Assembly (NCBI GenBank): GCA_029553165.1
Contig: JAKPCT010000078.1
Coordinates: forward strand, 1 to 64,000
Origin: Bacillota bacterium
GTDB lineage: Bacteria > Bacillota > UBA4882 > UBA8346
Direction: 5' to 3'
DNA: 64,000 bases
A program made the translations under genes and the position numbers. How positions within the stretch are numbered: the stretch's first letter is position 1; every line of letters begins with the position of its first letter. Under the pieces are notes generated by a model. It saw only the letters and a program-made list of their open reading frames with translations, searched no databases and was not told the DNA's origin. Positions 1 through 7,921 of the stretch are shown here, in pieces.

Positions 1-1
1 A

Positions 2-994
2 CGCAGCAAAGTAAAGGGTACCGAGCTTACCAAGTACGACTATGATGTCTTAGGTAACTTACGGACAGTGGAGTTACCGGATGGTACGAAGATCGAGTAT
101 ATCATTGACGGTCAAAATCGCCGGATTGGTAAGAAAGTCAATGGGACACTGGTCCAAGGATTCATCTATCAGGATTCCTTGAACCCCATCGCAGAGCTTG
201 ATGCTGACGGCAATGTGGTAGCCCGGTTTGTGTATGGGACTCGGGGGAATGTGCCGGATTATGTGGTTAAGGATGGGGTTACGTATCGGGTTATTTCAGA
301 CCATCTTGGAAGTGTCCGGATGGTTGTGAATGTTGCAACAGGTGACATTGTCCAAAAGATGGAGTATGATGAATTTGGTAGGGTGCTTACAGATACGAAT
401 CCTGGGTTTCTCCCCTTCGGGTACGCGGGTGGGTTGTATGACCAGCAGACTGGATTGGTTAGGTTCGGGGCTAGGGATTATGATGCGGAGACGGGAAGAT
501 GGACGGCGAAGGACCCGATTGGGTTTGCCGGAGGGGATACAGACCTTTATGGGTATTGCGGAAATGATCCAATTAACTTTATTGACAGCAAAGGCTCAAA
601 ATCTATAAAGTCAATCCAAATTGAAATAAATGGTAATACAACTGCTATAACAACAACATACGATAATGGTACTTATAATCTAACAACAATCACCAGTTTT
701 GATAAGGGAACTACTACTATAAGTGTTGATTTTACAAGTTCTGGTTTGAGCTTAGGAGGAAAAGCCACCATGAAATCTTGTGATGGTACAGAAAGAACAT
801 ATGAAGTAAACGAAGGGCATATACCCTATAAAGATGTAGCGGCAACAAGTTCATGGACTTTTGGCATAAATATTGGACCTTTAAATGGTTTGGTTGGCGA
901 TAAGATGGAATTTAGTGGGGCTCCATACGGAAGAAAAATAACTATACCAGCATTTATTGGCACATTAGAACAAAACTATTATGATAAATATTAA
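2..994 (+). CDS. Rhs/YD-repeat polymorphic toxin, C-terminal part (5' end outside window)
   Basis: The frame is open from the first bases and continues upstream, so only the C-terminus is seen. The visible part has YD-type repeats followed by the Rhs-associated core, with the hallmark [20 protein letters not shown] just before residue 175 of the visible part. In this family the core ends a large secreted or surface beta-cage, and the variable tip after it is the toxic domain. Here the tip is about 130 residues, rich in Thr, Ser and Asn, and markedly more AT-rich than the core, as expected for a swapped-in module. I do not recognise its fold or activity. The two small membrane-protein genes that follow are candidates for its immunity partners by position only. 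Confidence 0.9.
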   Translation, partial: RSKVKGTELTKYDYDVLGNLRTVELPDGTKIEYIIDGQNRRIGKKVNGTLVQGFIYQDSLNPIAELDADGNVVARFVYGTRGNVPDYVVKDGVTYRVISDHLGSVRMVVNVATGDIVQKMEYDEFGRVLTDTNPGFLPFGYAGGLYDQQTGLVRFGARDYDAETGRWTAKDPIGFAGGDTDLYGYCGNDPINFIDSKGSKSIKSIQIEINGNTTAITTTYDNGTYNLTTITSFDKGTTTISVDFTSSGLSLGGKATMKSCDGTERTYEVNEGHIPYKDVAATSSWTFGINIGPLNGLVGDKMEFSGAPYGRKITIPAFIGTLEQNYYDKY

Positions 995-1022
995 ATGATT
1001 TAGCGGAGAGAAAGGTTTTTTA

Positions 1023-1445
1023 ATGGAGGAAAAATTAACAAAGGCTCCTATTGCAACAAGGGGAATAGCATTATTAACTGATTATTTTCTGTGTTTTTTT
1101 GCAAGTATAATAATTGTTTTGATTAAAGAGAATTTTAATAATAATTTAGAAACGATTCCTTTGTTGAAGACCTATTTTGGGAATTTTTCTTCCACGCCTA
1201 TTTTTTACATTTTGTTAGTTTTTAAGGACGTTCTATCTGGGAAAAGTATAGGAAAACGTTGGGTAAAATTAACAGTTAGAAATTATGATGACCCGACTTG
1301 TTTGCCTAGTTTATGGAGATTGGTAGTACGGAATGTTTTTTTAATTGTTTGGCCTATAGAATACCTTGTAATGATAATTAATAAAGAAAACAGGCGGTTT
1401 GGAGATATATTAGCAGGAACAGATGTATTTAAAGAGGATAATTAA
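1023..1445 (+). CDS. RDD-family small membrane protein
   Basis: A 140-residue protein with three hydrophobic segments. The RDD signature is visible: an early Arg and Asp in RGIALLTDY (about residues 14-22), then SGKSIGKRWVKL and the closing RRFGDILAGTDV. RDD proteins are poorly characterised membrane proteins; some are linked to ion exchange. The gene starts 28 bases after the Rhs stop, has an AGCGGAGAG-type ribosome site, and shares the low GC of the toxin tip, so it probably arrived with it. An immunity role is inference from position. Family call is fairly sure, function is not. Confidence 0.75.
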   Translation: MEEKLTKAPIATRGIALLTDYFLCFFASIIIVLIKENFNNNLETIPLLKTYFGNFSSTPIFYILLVFKDVLSGKSIGKRWVKLTVRNYDDPTCLPSLWRLVVRNVFLIVWPIEYLVMIINKENRRFGDILAGTDVFKEDN

Positions 1446-1475
1446 AACAGGATTGCTTATAAAGAGGAGATTTTA

Positions 1476-2093
1476 ATGAAATATACTGGAGAAAAATCTT
1501 TGTCATCTTTAATATTATTTTGGTTGAGAATTTCATGGTACTTTTCATTAGTTTTAGTAGTATGTATTATTATTGGATTATTGATTATTGGTATATTTAA
1601 TCCTGGATTTATACCTGATCAAAAAGTTGGCAAATATGAGCTTGAAGAGTCATTGCTATATATAACTTTTCCTGCGAAAGTGGTTAATATATCAATAAAA
1701 TCTCATCTATTATTTTCATTGGGTTTGTGGGTTCTTCCAAATTTAATTGGTTTTACATTAATACAATTTTATTTAAAGAAAATTTTTTCAAATTTTACTA
1801 ATAATATTATTTTTACAAAAGAAAATGTAATAAATATTAAAATTGTGGGTTGGGTTACGATTATTTGGGGATTTTTAAAATCGATTTGTTTTATGTTGCT
1901 TGGTTCCTATATAGTCCATAATATTTCAGTATTTGATGTAGATATACAGGCTAGAGGGTTTATTTTTCCAGCGAGTTTTTTTATTACAAGTATATTACTT
2001 TTTGTTTTGAGTAAAACATTTGAATGTATAGTTAATCGAGGAATAATTAATAGTAAAGGCGAACCACCTAGAACGTTTGAAAATATTAGCTAA
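1476..2093 (+). CDS. DUF2975-like membrane protein
   Basis: A 205-residue protein with four predicted membrane spans (near residues 18-40, 75-95, 125-145 and 160-180). The segment NIIFTKENVINIKIVGW resembles the central motif of DUF2975 proteins, a family of unknown function often paired with small regulators in Bacillota. No such regulator is present here. A good AAAGAGGAG ribosome site precedes the ATG. The very low GC matches the preceding RDD gene and the toxin tip. It may be a second cargo or immunity gene of the Rhs locus; this is inferred from position. Confidence 0.6.
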   Translation: MKYTGEKSLSSLILFWLRISWYFSLVLVVCIIIGLLIIGIFNPGFIPDQKVGKYELEESLLYITFPAKVVNISIKSHLLFSLGLWVLPNLIGFTLIQFYLKKIFSNFTNNIIFTKENVINIKIVGWVTIIWGFLKSICFMLLGSYIVHNISVFDVDIQARGFIFPASFFITSILLFVLSKTFECIVNRGIINSKGEPPRTFENIS

Positions 2094-2356
2094 TGCTATT
2101 TTTTGAAAAAAATGCTTTCATAAAAAGAAGATTGATGGTTAGTTCTTAACAGTCTTAAGAAACCATTTTAACTGTTAACTTTTTGAGTCTTTGTTGGTAC
2201 ACCAGCAAACCAAAGAAACCCGCTTTCGTTCGCCGGGGAAAACCAGCCTCTGCCGCCGACCGTCTCCGAAAACAGCAAAATTTCTGGAAAGGGATCGTCG
2301 GCTTATTCTTTTTCGGGCCTATTCAAATTGGGGATCGCCAACATAAATGGGGTTGA
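2094..2356. other. Non-coding segment left of the IS, hairpin-forming
   Basis: No gene is visible. Composition switches from AT-rich to GC-rich near 2215. GC-rich arms near 2256-2268 and 2305-2315 can pair imperfectly (GCCGACC against GGATCGTCGGC). It was probably continuous with the hairpin-rich stretch now starting at 3702, before the insertion sequence split them. Confidence 0.5.
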
Positions 2357-2364
2357 TACATCGC
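2357..2364. repeat. Left target-site duplication of the IS256-family element
   Basis: TACATCGC occurs here and again at 3702-3709, exactly outside the two inverted ends. Eight-base duplications are typical of IS256-family transposition. Confidence 0.85.
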
Positions 2365-3701
2365 GATTGTGTCCAGTAATGTTCGCAATTTTCCATCAGG
2401 AACTCAAAAATTCAAGCTGCTTTGCGTTTAGATAACATAACTTGCAAAATGTTTTTATGGATATAACAGTTTGCCGTTTCCCAATCTTCGGCATATTCCA
2501 TCAAATAACAGCAAACAAGCCTTATGTATGAATCCATTGAAGGGAAAATACCCACTACCCTTGACCGGCGTCGGATTTCTTTATTTAAGCGTTCTAATAC
2601 ATTGGTTGAACTTATTTTTCTAAAATCAATTTCAGGAAACTGATAGTATTGCAGCGATTCATCGAGACCATCCTCTAAGGTTTCAATAGCTTTAGGAAAT
2701 CGTTTTTCATATTCATCAATTAGAATTTTGGCATATCGTCTAGCAGATTTATCGTCGGGTTGTTGCCAAATCTGTTTTAGTTTGGCGGCAAAGAACTCTT
2801 TTTCCTTGCCTGGGACATGAGCTAATATATTTCGCATGAAGTGAACCTTACACCGCTGCCAGCTGCATCCGATGAACGATTTTCGTACGGCATTGACCAA
2901 TCCTTGATGGGCATCGGATACGGCAAGCCATACATTTTGAAGGCCTCTTGCTTTGAGAGAATCAAATAAGGTAGTGTACGAAGCTTCTGACTCTTCGAAC
3001 ATCGGTTCAACAGCTAAGATTTCACGTTTACCATCGAGATTTACTCCACAAACAACAAGAACCGCCATGTTGCAGATGCGATGGTCAACACGAATCTTTT
3101 CATATAGTGCGTCAACCCAGATTACTGGATAAGTGTCATCCAGCCTTCGTTCTCTGAACTCTTTAATTTGTTCATTAAGCTCTTTATTAATCACAGATAC
3201 CTGGCTTGCCGAAATAGACTCGATTCCAAGGCTATGGGCCAACCGCTCAATCTTTCGGGTTGAAATCCCGTTTACGAATGCTTCTTGAACAACTTGAAGC
3301 AATGCATGTTCAGATCGTTTCTTCTCGGTGACGAAGAAAGGAACATAACCACCTTTTCGGACTTTCGGAACAAGTAAATACATGGTGCCCATGCGGGTGT
3401 CAAAACGGCGAACTCGGGTGCCGGAAAGATAACCTTTACGATCGTCAGAATGTTCGTTCTTTGATGCTCCAAGCTTGCTGGTTACTTCAACCTCCATCAT
3501 TTTATGGCAGAGCCATTCGAGCATGGAGAGCAAGGGATCCGGTTCCCCAATGAATTTTAGTAGCATTTTTTCAAAACTTAGGTTACCCTTATGGTAGGCC
3601 ATCAGAATCACTCCTTCTTGGTTTTGTCTGAGCAACTTACCATTTCGGAGTTCCTGATGGCTTTCCTTTTTTTAAAATTGCGAACTTAATTATACACTAG
3701 C
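2365..3701. mobile_element. Intact IS256-family insertion sequence (1337 bp)
   Basis: The element is bounded by 28-base imperfect inverted ends: 2365-2392 and the complement of 3674-3701 match at about 20 positions, including an unbroken GTTCGCAATTTT. A second shared block, CCATCAGGAACTC, follows a few bases further in on both sides. It carries one full transposase gene on the minus strand and is flanked by a perfect 8-base direct repeat. Size, ends and duplication length all fit IS256. The intact duplication suggests a fairly recent insertion. Confidence 0.92.
2412..3602 (-). CDS. IS256-family (mutator) transposase
   Basis: A DDE transposase of about 396 residues that cuts and inserts the element around it. 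The IS256 landmarks are present: the first Asp in WVDALYEKIR, the second in AVSDAHQGLVNAV, the CxxH-like WQRCKVHFMRN segment, and the Glu in STNVLERLNKEIRRR. The ATG at 3602 is preferred over an upstream TTG-type start because AAGGAG lies a good distance before it. The protein is full length and has no frameshift, so the element may be active. Confidence 0.95.
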   Translation of the reverse strand: MAYHKGNLSFEKMLLKFIGEPDPLLSMLEWLCHKMMEVEVTSKLGASKNEHSDDRKGYLSGTRVRRFDTRMGTMYLLVPKVRKGGYVPFFVTEKKRSEHALLQVVQEAFVNGISTRKIERLAHSLGIESISASQVSVINKELNEQIKEFRERRLDDTYPVIWVDALYEKIRVDHRICNMAVLVVCGVNLDGKREILAVEPMFEESEASYTTLFDSLKARGLQNVWLAVSDAHQGLVNAVRKSFIGCSWQRCKVHFMRNILAHVPGKEKEFFAAKLKQIWQQPDDKSARRYAKILIDEYEKRFPKAIETLEDGLDESLQYYQFPEIDFRKISSTNVLERLNKEIRRRSRVVGIFPSMDSYIRLVCCYLMEYAEDWETANCYIHKNILQVMLSKRKAA

Positions 3702-3709
3702 TACATCGC
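3702..3709. repeat. Right target-site duplication of the IS256-family element
   Basis: Second copy of TACATCGC, directly after the right inverted end at 3701; pairs with 2357-2364. Confidence 0.85.
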
Positions 3710-3931
3710 CGTAAAAGAGTGTCAGGAGGCCATCGGCCGACGTATAACCCCGCCTTATGTCGACCGGAGGTTAGCCAGTAATCTGGGAATCTCCGGTTTC
3801 GCTTTTAACTGCGGCCCGGCACCAGCAGTCCAAGCCTGGCCGCCATCCTTGTCGGCCTGCCGGGCCTGGAGTCGACTTCGAACCCACCCCGCCACCCGAA
3901 GACCAATCAAAGAAGATAATTCACCCACCGG

Positions 3932-4018
3932 CCCCAGGGCCTCCTAGTGTAGCGTCCTTTTGATAGTAAAGCTAATTAGCGGACATTACACTAGAAAAGA
4001 CAGGAGCCGTCCCTGGGG
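3932..4018. repeat. Nested inverted repeat
   Basis: Inner arms CTAGTGTAGCGTCC (3944-3957) and GGACATTACACTAG (3981-3994) pair with two mismatches. Outer arms CCCCAGGG (3932-3939) and CCCTGGGG (4011-4018) pair perfectly. The inner unit resembles the ends of a tiny non-autonomous element, but no target duplication was found. Confidence 0.6.
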
Positions 4019-4042
4019 TTTAAATTTTAATTCCCGGACGTC

Positions 4043-4092
4043 GGAAATATCAAGGCTAAACGAAGCTCCCTTTGGTCGGCCTTGACATTTCC
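4043..4092. repeat. Hairpin, 14-base arms
   Basis: GGAAATATCAAGGC (4043-4056) pairs with GCCTTGACATTTCC (4079-4092) with one mismatch around a 22-base loop. It has no following T-run, so it is not a simple terminator. Confidence 0.65.
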
Positions 4093-4151
4093 TAGCCGCT
4101 CATTGATGGGCAACTAAGAGGGACGGCGGGAGAATCAGGCCCGAAATTGAA

Positions 4152-4196
4152 GCCGGAAAAGCATTCGAAAACGGGTTAAGCGAATGTTTTTCCGGC
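4152..4196. repeat. Hairpin, 16-base arms
   Basis: GCCGGAAAAGCATTCG (4152-4167) pairs with CGAATGTTTTTCCGGC (4181-4196) with one G-T position around a 13-base loop. Confidence 0.7.
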
Positions 4197-4276
4197 TCGT
4201 GGGAGCCCCAGCGGGGCGGATGGGTGAATGAACTGACAGAAACAGCGTCGGAGGGCGGGGAGAACCAAGCGGGGTT

Positions 4277-4351
4277 GGATAACTCGGTTATGTCATAGGC
4301 CACCGCAGCCTGAGTGAACTATTGGCCGTTGCACATAACAACGCGTTATCC
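4277..4351. repeat. Long imperfect hairpin
   Basis: The arm 4277-4301 (starting GGATAAC, ending TAGGCC) pairs imperfectly with 4324-4351 (starting GGCC, containing CATAAC, ending GTTATCC). Bulges interrupt the stem. The shape recalls integron attC sites, but the outer consensus bases do not fit. Confidence 0.55.
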
Positions 4352-4408
4352 GATCCTGCGGACAGAACTCACCCAGACAATTGGCAGCGAAGGATTAGCC
4401 CAGCCCGG

Positions 4409-4450
4409 CGGACTGCGGCAAGTTTAGCATGGATGCCTTGCCGCTGTCCG
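4409..4450. repeat. Hairpin, 14-base arms
   Basis: CGGACTGCGGCAAG (4409-4422) pairs with CTTGCCGCTGTCCG (4437-4450) with one mismatch and a 14-base loop. Confidence 0.65.
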
Positions 4451-4646
4451 GTGAACCAGCTTCAAGGTGGCGGGAGGCTTACTTTAATTGCTGGAGTTAT
4501 ACCGCGACCGATGAAAAGGCTGCACCGGGCGGAGAGAATAGGCGGCGGAGGAAAAGCTAAAACCGCTCTTTGGGTTGAGAACGGTTCTAAGATTTCAACA
4601 AAAATGCTGAAAAAGTTAACGTAAATGATTACACTTTTTTAAGATC

Positions 4647-4763
4647 TTATTGTTGATTTTTAAGGAGCTCTTCCATCTGATGTTTTTTAACGTAAGCATC
4701 TATCAGAGATTTAATGATCTTACGCTCCTCATTATCCATTTGATCAATTGAGTTAATATTTAG
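4647..4763 (-). pseudogene. C-terminal remnant of an XRE-type regulator
   Basis: On the minus strand a 38-codon frame ends with MDNEERKIIKSLIDAYVKK and a short tail before TAA. This resembles the C-terminal helix commonly found after the HTH of small XRE-family regulators. A stop codon lies directly upstream in frame and no HTH is left. It is a decayed gene end or chance resemblance; the call is tentative. Confidence 0.35.
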
Positions 4764-4867
4764 TTAATATTAAGGAACTGTTAGGATATGTTTCACTCAA
4801 AATAACCCGAATTTAATTTATACAAAAATTGCTGTTACCGACCTCAAAGTTCATGTGCGTTGTCATC

Positions 4868-5000
4868 CGCGAGAGAAGGAACGCTTCTGAAAATACTAGA
4901 TTCATTGCCAAAAAATGCATATTGGGTTACAATCAATTTAGTTGCTAAGAAATTTAAGATTCAACGAAGTTATTGGTCATTAGGATTAACAGGAGAATAA
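4868..5000 (+). pseudogene. C-terminal fragment of an immunity-like gene
   Basis: The frame ending in TAA at 4998-5000 reads LLKILDSLPKNAYWVTI and then QRSYWSLGL. It loosely recalls the C-terminus of the intact gene at 5457-5957 (ALPDALLHKKWNPRSYW). No start codon with a ribosome site is visible and the upstream part does not read through. Its stop overlaps the ribosome site of the next gene, as in an operon. I read it as the broken remainder of a related gene, with low certainty. Confidence 0.35.
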
Positions 5001-5001
5001 T

Positions 5002-5445
5002 ATGAATCTTGAGTATCGGCTGGAAAGTACAAAAGAAGGGTTCTTTTTAAGATTGCAAAATGAAATGAAGAAATTTAATAGTTGTAGCTATTATCCAATC
5101 ACACTTAAAAAGTATCCCAATTATTTTATCATCACAACTAATTCTATCTTAACACGGGGTTTAAATTCATACTTTAAAGCTAGTATTACTGAAGAATTAC
5201 CTTTTGTAAAAATCAAAGGTAGTTTAAGAATGTCGCTTATTGGTCGAATAATGATATTTTCTTTTGTCGCTGTCGTTTTATCTATGGTTATAAGTATGAA
5301 TTTTGATGTTAAAATTTTATTTCTGTACTTAGCAGGAATTGTTATATATTGTAAGCACTTATATGAAAGAAATTCTTTTAAAAAATTTCTAATAGCTTTT
5401 TTTGAAGGTTTTGAAAAGAATTTAATTGAGAAGCAGCGTTACTAA
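5002..5445 (+). CDS. Hypothetical membrane protein
   Basis: A 147-residue protein that I do not recognise. It has a soluble N-terminal half and two close hydrophobic segments (about residues 80-100 and 103-118), followed by a charged tail. An AACAGGAG ribosome site precedes the ATG well. The gene is AT-rich, like its downstream neighbour, from which it is separated by 11 bases, so the two are probably co-transcribed. Position in a decayed Rhs region suggests an accessory role, without further evidence. Confidence 0.6.
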   Translation: MNLEYRLESTKEGFFLRLQNEMKKFNSCSYYPITLKKYPNYFIITTNSILTRGLNSYFKASITEELPFVKIKGSLRMSLIGRIMIFSFVAVVLSMVISMNFDVKILFLYLAGIVIYCKHLYERNSFKKFLIAFFEGFEKNLIEKQRY

Positions 5446-5456
5446 GCGAGGTCAAG

Positions 5457-5957
5457 ATGGTTTCTGAGAATAAAATGTTACCGGAATTTTTGCTGGGATT
5501 ACAGGATATCTTGGTATTTGTCAGATTTAAAACAGATCATCCTGGCAACCTGAAAATTTTAAAGATTGCGAATCAGTACATTGATAGTTATCTCATAGAA
5601 GGTACGATTGATTATAAAAGTTTTAAGAGAGAAACCTATTCATACTGTAATTTTGAAAGCGAAAATTTGATACCCGGAAGTAGTTTTAAGAGTCTCAGCG
5701 CAGAGAGAATTAAAGAGATAGAAAGTTATCTAAAAATAATTAAAACTGCGATCGTCGAAATTGTTGATTGTTTAGAACAGAAAAACTATGAAAGAACACA
5801 TGATTTGACTGATGCTATTCATGCGTTACCTGACGCATTGCTTCATAAGAAATGGAATCCCCGAAGTTATTGGAAGATTTATATTAAACCCTACAGAAGA
5901 AGATGGAATAAAGCATTCTTGGTTTTGGAAGAGCAAGAATTGTTAAAATTCAGTTGA
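5457..5957 (+). CDS. Hypothetical protein, possibly an orphan immunity protein
   Basis: A soluble 166-residue protein, mostly helical by composition, with no signal peptide. The C-terminal segment ALPDALLHKKWNPRSYW with following basic residues has the look of small contact-dependent immunity proteins kept downstream of Rhs genes. A loosely related fragment lies just upstream (4868-5000), which fits an immunity array. No toxin module for it is in view. Function is inference from resemblance and context. Confidence 0.5.
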   Translation: MVSENKMLPEFLLGLQDILVFVRFKTDHPGNLKILKIANQYIDSYLIEGTIDYKSFKRETYSYCNFESENLIPGSSFKSLSAERIKEIESYLKIIKTAIVEIVDCLEQKNYERTHDLTDAIHALPDALLHKKWNPRSYWKIYIKPYRRRWNKAFLVLEEQELLKFS

Positions 5958-6019
5958 TTTAGGAATTTTTTTGGACGGTTGCAGTCGTTGAAAGACAATA
6001 ATTGAATTAGAAAGTATAA

Positions 6020-6056
6020 AAAAGGAGCAAAGTCAATAAAACCTTCGCTCCTTTTT
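6020..6056. terminator. Bidirectional intrinsic terminator
   Basis: AAAAGGAGCAAAG pairs with CTTCGCTCCTTTTT around a short AT-rich loop. T-runs follow in both directions, serving the genes that converge from 5957 and 6100. Confidence 0.8.
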
Positions 6057-6099
6057 CTTCAAAAATAACGATTAAATCCGCTTTGGTCCCACCGGACAC

Positions 6100-6915
6100 T
6101 TAACCTTCAAGCATAATTTGAATTTCCGTGACAAACTTTTTAGGATTGCGCGGTAGAATGATTCCTGGACCCTTAAGATAAATTTCCCGATTGGGCAGTT
6201 TTATTTGGCGGTTGTTTTCGTTGATATAGTCAAAGATCAGTTGATAAGACCGGCCAACAGTTTCATATGGCCCCTTGTGGATGATAGTAACAGCTTTCCC
6301 GCCGGTTAACTTTCGACACTTGATGTTATCCAATTCACTGATTGGTTTTTTAACGGGAACACACGCCTCAATGTCAGCGTCCTCCTCTTTATAGCCAAAA
6401 TCGTAGTATAGTGAGAATGGCGCGCCATTACAGTTTCTGCCAAGATGTTTAAAGATGTTTCCGAAAGCCTCAGTTACATCCTGATATTTACCTTTAAACC
6501 TGATCGAGGCAATGAGTATATCGGGGATATGTTTGATGGTGATTTCCTGACTCAGTAGAGTTTCATCTTCAGTTGCTCTGGCGGACTGGGAAATAAATGC
6601 CTCCAGTTTCAATTGCATCTGTTGGTATTGGGTAATCTTCTCCTGGATCTCTTGTGACTTTTTGGTGGCGTATTGAATCATTTCGGAATCGTCATTACAT
6701 TGCTCCAAAATCTCCTTAATCTCTTTCAAGGGGAAATCCAGCTCCTTAAGTGTATTGATGATTTTAATCCGTTCTAAGGAGCTTTGGTCGTAATACCGAT
6801 ATCCTGATTCGTCATCAATATAAGCCGGTTCCAATAGTCCATATTCATGATAATAGCGTAAGGTTTTAATGCTTATCCTTGATATTATTGAGAACTCGCC
6901 GATTTTGTAACGCAT
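6100..6915 (-). CDS. MerR-family transcriptional regulator with GyrI-like effector domain
   Basis: A 271-residue regulator of the BltR/BmrR type. The N-terminal winged-helix HTH reads YKIGEFSIISRISIKTLRYY (residues 3-22), followed by the wing SGYRYYDQSSLERI. A coiled-coil linker spans about residues 75-115. The C-terminal half (about 125-270) has the GyrI-like drug-binding fold pattern. Such proteins twist promoters with an over-long spacer when they bind a ligand. It lies 31 bases downstream of a small membrane-protein gene, and a fitting promoter lies at 7485-7515, so it probably controls its own operon. Confidence 0.88.
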   Translation of the reverse strand: MRYKIGEFSIISRISIKTLRYYHEYGLLEPAYIDDESGYRYYDQSSLERIKIINTLKELDFPLKEIKEILEQCNDDSEMIQYATKKSQEIQEKITQYQQMQLKLEAFISQSARATEDETLLSQEITIKHIPDILIASIRFKGKYQDVTEAFGNIFKHLGRNCNGAPFSLYYDFGYKEEDADIEACVPVKKPISELDNIKCRKLTGGKAVTIIHKGPYETVGRSYQLIFDYINENNRQIKLPNREIYLKGPGIILPRNPKKFVTEIQIMLEG

Positions 6916-6946
6916 CTAATCCTCGCTAAACGTTATTATGAAAATT

Positions 6947-7447
6947 TTATTGCCCCATTTTTTTCTGGAAATCTTCAATATTGACGCCTAATATTTTTTG
7001 ACAGGCTTCGGGGTGAGTATGGGCGTATGTTTGTTGATAATTAATAAATGGTGCAAAAATCCCAATTCCAATCAGTAATCCAAGAGATAGGGCTTTGTAA
7101 TCGCCTGCGGCTAGTGTGGTATATAGGGCCCAAGCCATATTTAATACCATAATAATATGGCTAAATTGAGCTATCAGATTGTAGCCGCTCCAGGGAAATA
7201 AGTAAAGTCCAAGACCGCCAAAGAAAAATAATGGAAGAATACTGATCTGAAGGGCAGTCCGGTTTTTGGTAAGTAAAAATACTGTAAAACCAATTAGATA
7301 GGCAATATTTGAAGGTGCACAGGCATTAAAGACGATCCATTCGATGGGTTTTACTTTAGATATACCTAAAAAGAAATAGGTGCTGTTGACAGTGACCAGT
7401 AGAAGAATTGCTGCTAAGATTATCCCGATTTTTAACATTTGTACCAA
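6947..7447 (-). CDS. Small multi-span membrane protein in the MerR operon
   Basis: A 166-residue protein with about five hydrophobic segments and a short polar C-terminus. I do not recognise the family. An ACGGGAGG ribosome site precedes the ATG. It is the first gene after the MerR-type promoter and shares its transcript with the regulator, so it may be part of the response to the regulator's ligand, for instance efflux or lipid change. That role is inferred only from the operon. Confidence 0.65.
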   Translation of the reverse strand: MVQMLKIGIILAAILLLVTVNSTYFFLGISKVKPIEWIVFNACAPSNIAYLIGFTVFLLTKNRTALQISILPLFFFGGLGLYLFPWSGYNLIAQFSHIIMVLNMAWALYTTLAAGDYKALSLGLLIGIGIFAPFINYQQTYAHTHPEACQKILGVNIEDFQKKMGQ

Positions 7448-7484
7448 CCTCCCGTATTTGATAAGGAATTATTTGTATGTTTAT

Positions 7485-7515
7485 AAGATACTTCCTCCAG
7501 TAACGGGAGAGTCAA
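7485..7515 (-). promoter_or_regulatory. MerR-type promoter/operator with 19-bp spacer
   Basis: On the minus strand TTGACT (7515-7510) and TATCTT (7490-7485) are separated by exactly 19 bases, the diagnostic over-long spacer of MerR-controlled promoters. Inside the spacer CTCC and GGAG form a dyad, as in known drug-sensing MerR operators. It reads into the membrane-protein and MerR genes, so ligand-dependent autoregulation is likely. Confidence 0.82.
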
Positions 7516-7921
7516 GAGTATTACTAATTTTACTGTCCTCCGCTCATTCCTCAATTGTCTGTTCGGTAACTTGCTTTAATTTTCTTCCATTCTTTTAATA
7601 AAAATACTATAATGTAATTCGTCATCCCATCTTTGTTTTTGTAGGGGTTTTTCCAACATTTCATTTAATTATAAGGAATAAGATAGTTCTTTGCTAGGGA
7701 GTTTAGCAATCTGCTGGCCAATAATTTTAAAATAGTGATTATCAATTAATGTAATTGAGTTAATTTTAAATCTTGAAAGCCAAAAAATGAAAATTTTAAG
7801 GGAATAAAAAACTTCTGTGCTTGCCATCACCCTAAAAGAAATAAAATATTTCTCCCAATCCGGTTTTATTTTCGACCCTTAAAAGAAATACTAGCATTAA
7901 AAATTCAAGGGGGTTCGAAAG
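7516..7921. other. AT-rich intergenic region
   Basis: No gene or clear hairpin is seen. It must contain the promoter of the BON-domain gene, but no convincing -35/-10 pair was found. The ribosome site AAGGGGG lies at its right end. Confidence 0.4.

Larger units (their letters stand above)
3710..4620. other. GC-rich, hairpin-dense non-coding region
   Basis: About 0.9 kb without a convincing gene. Composition is clearly more GC-rich than both flanks, and open frames within it have unnatural composition. The stretch contains at least five strong imperfect hairpins with 12-16 base arms, listed separately, roughly one per 100 bases. It could be a structured RNA, a mosaic of palindromic repeats, or decayed mobile DNA. 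Nothing in it identifies a known RNA family to me. Confidence 0.55.

Noticed and set aside
4277-4351. Integron attC site
   Set aside because: The bulged stem looks similar, but the conserved RYYYAAC and GTRRRY ends do not fit, hairpins recur too densely for cassettes, and no integrase gene is present.
4100-4624. Two open frames of about 67 and 100 codons in the GC-rich block
   Set aside because: They run through strong hairpins, have Pro/Arg/Ala-rich unnatural composition, lack ribosome sites and match no family I know; open frames are expected in GC-rich non-coding DNA.
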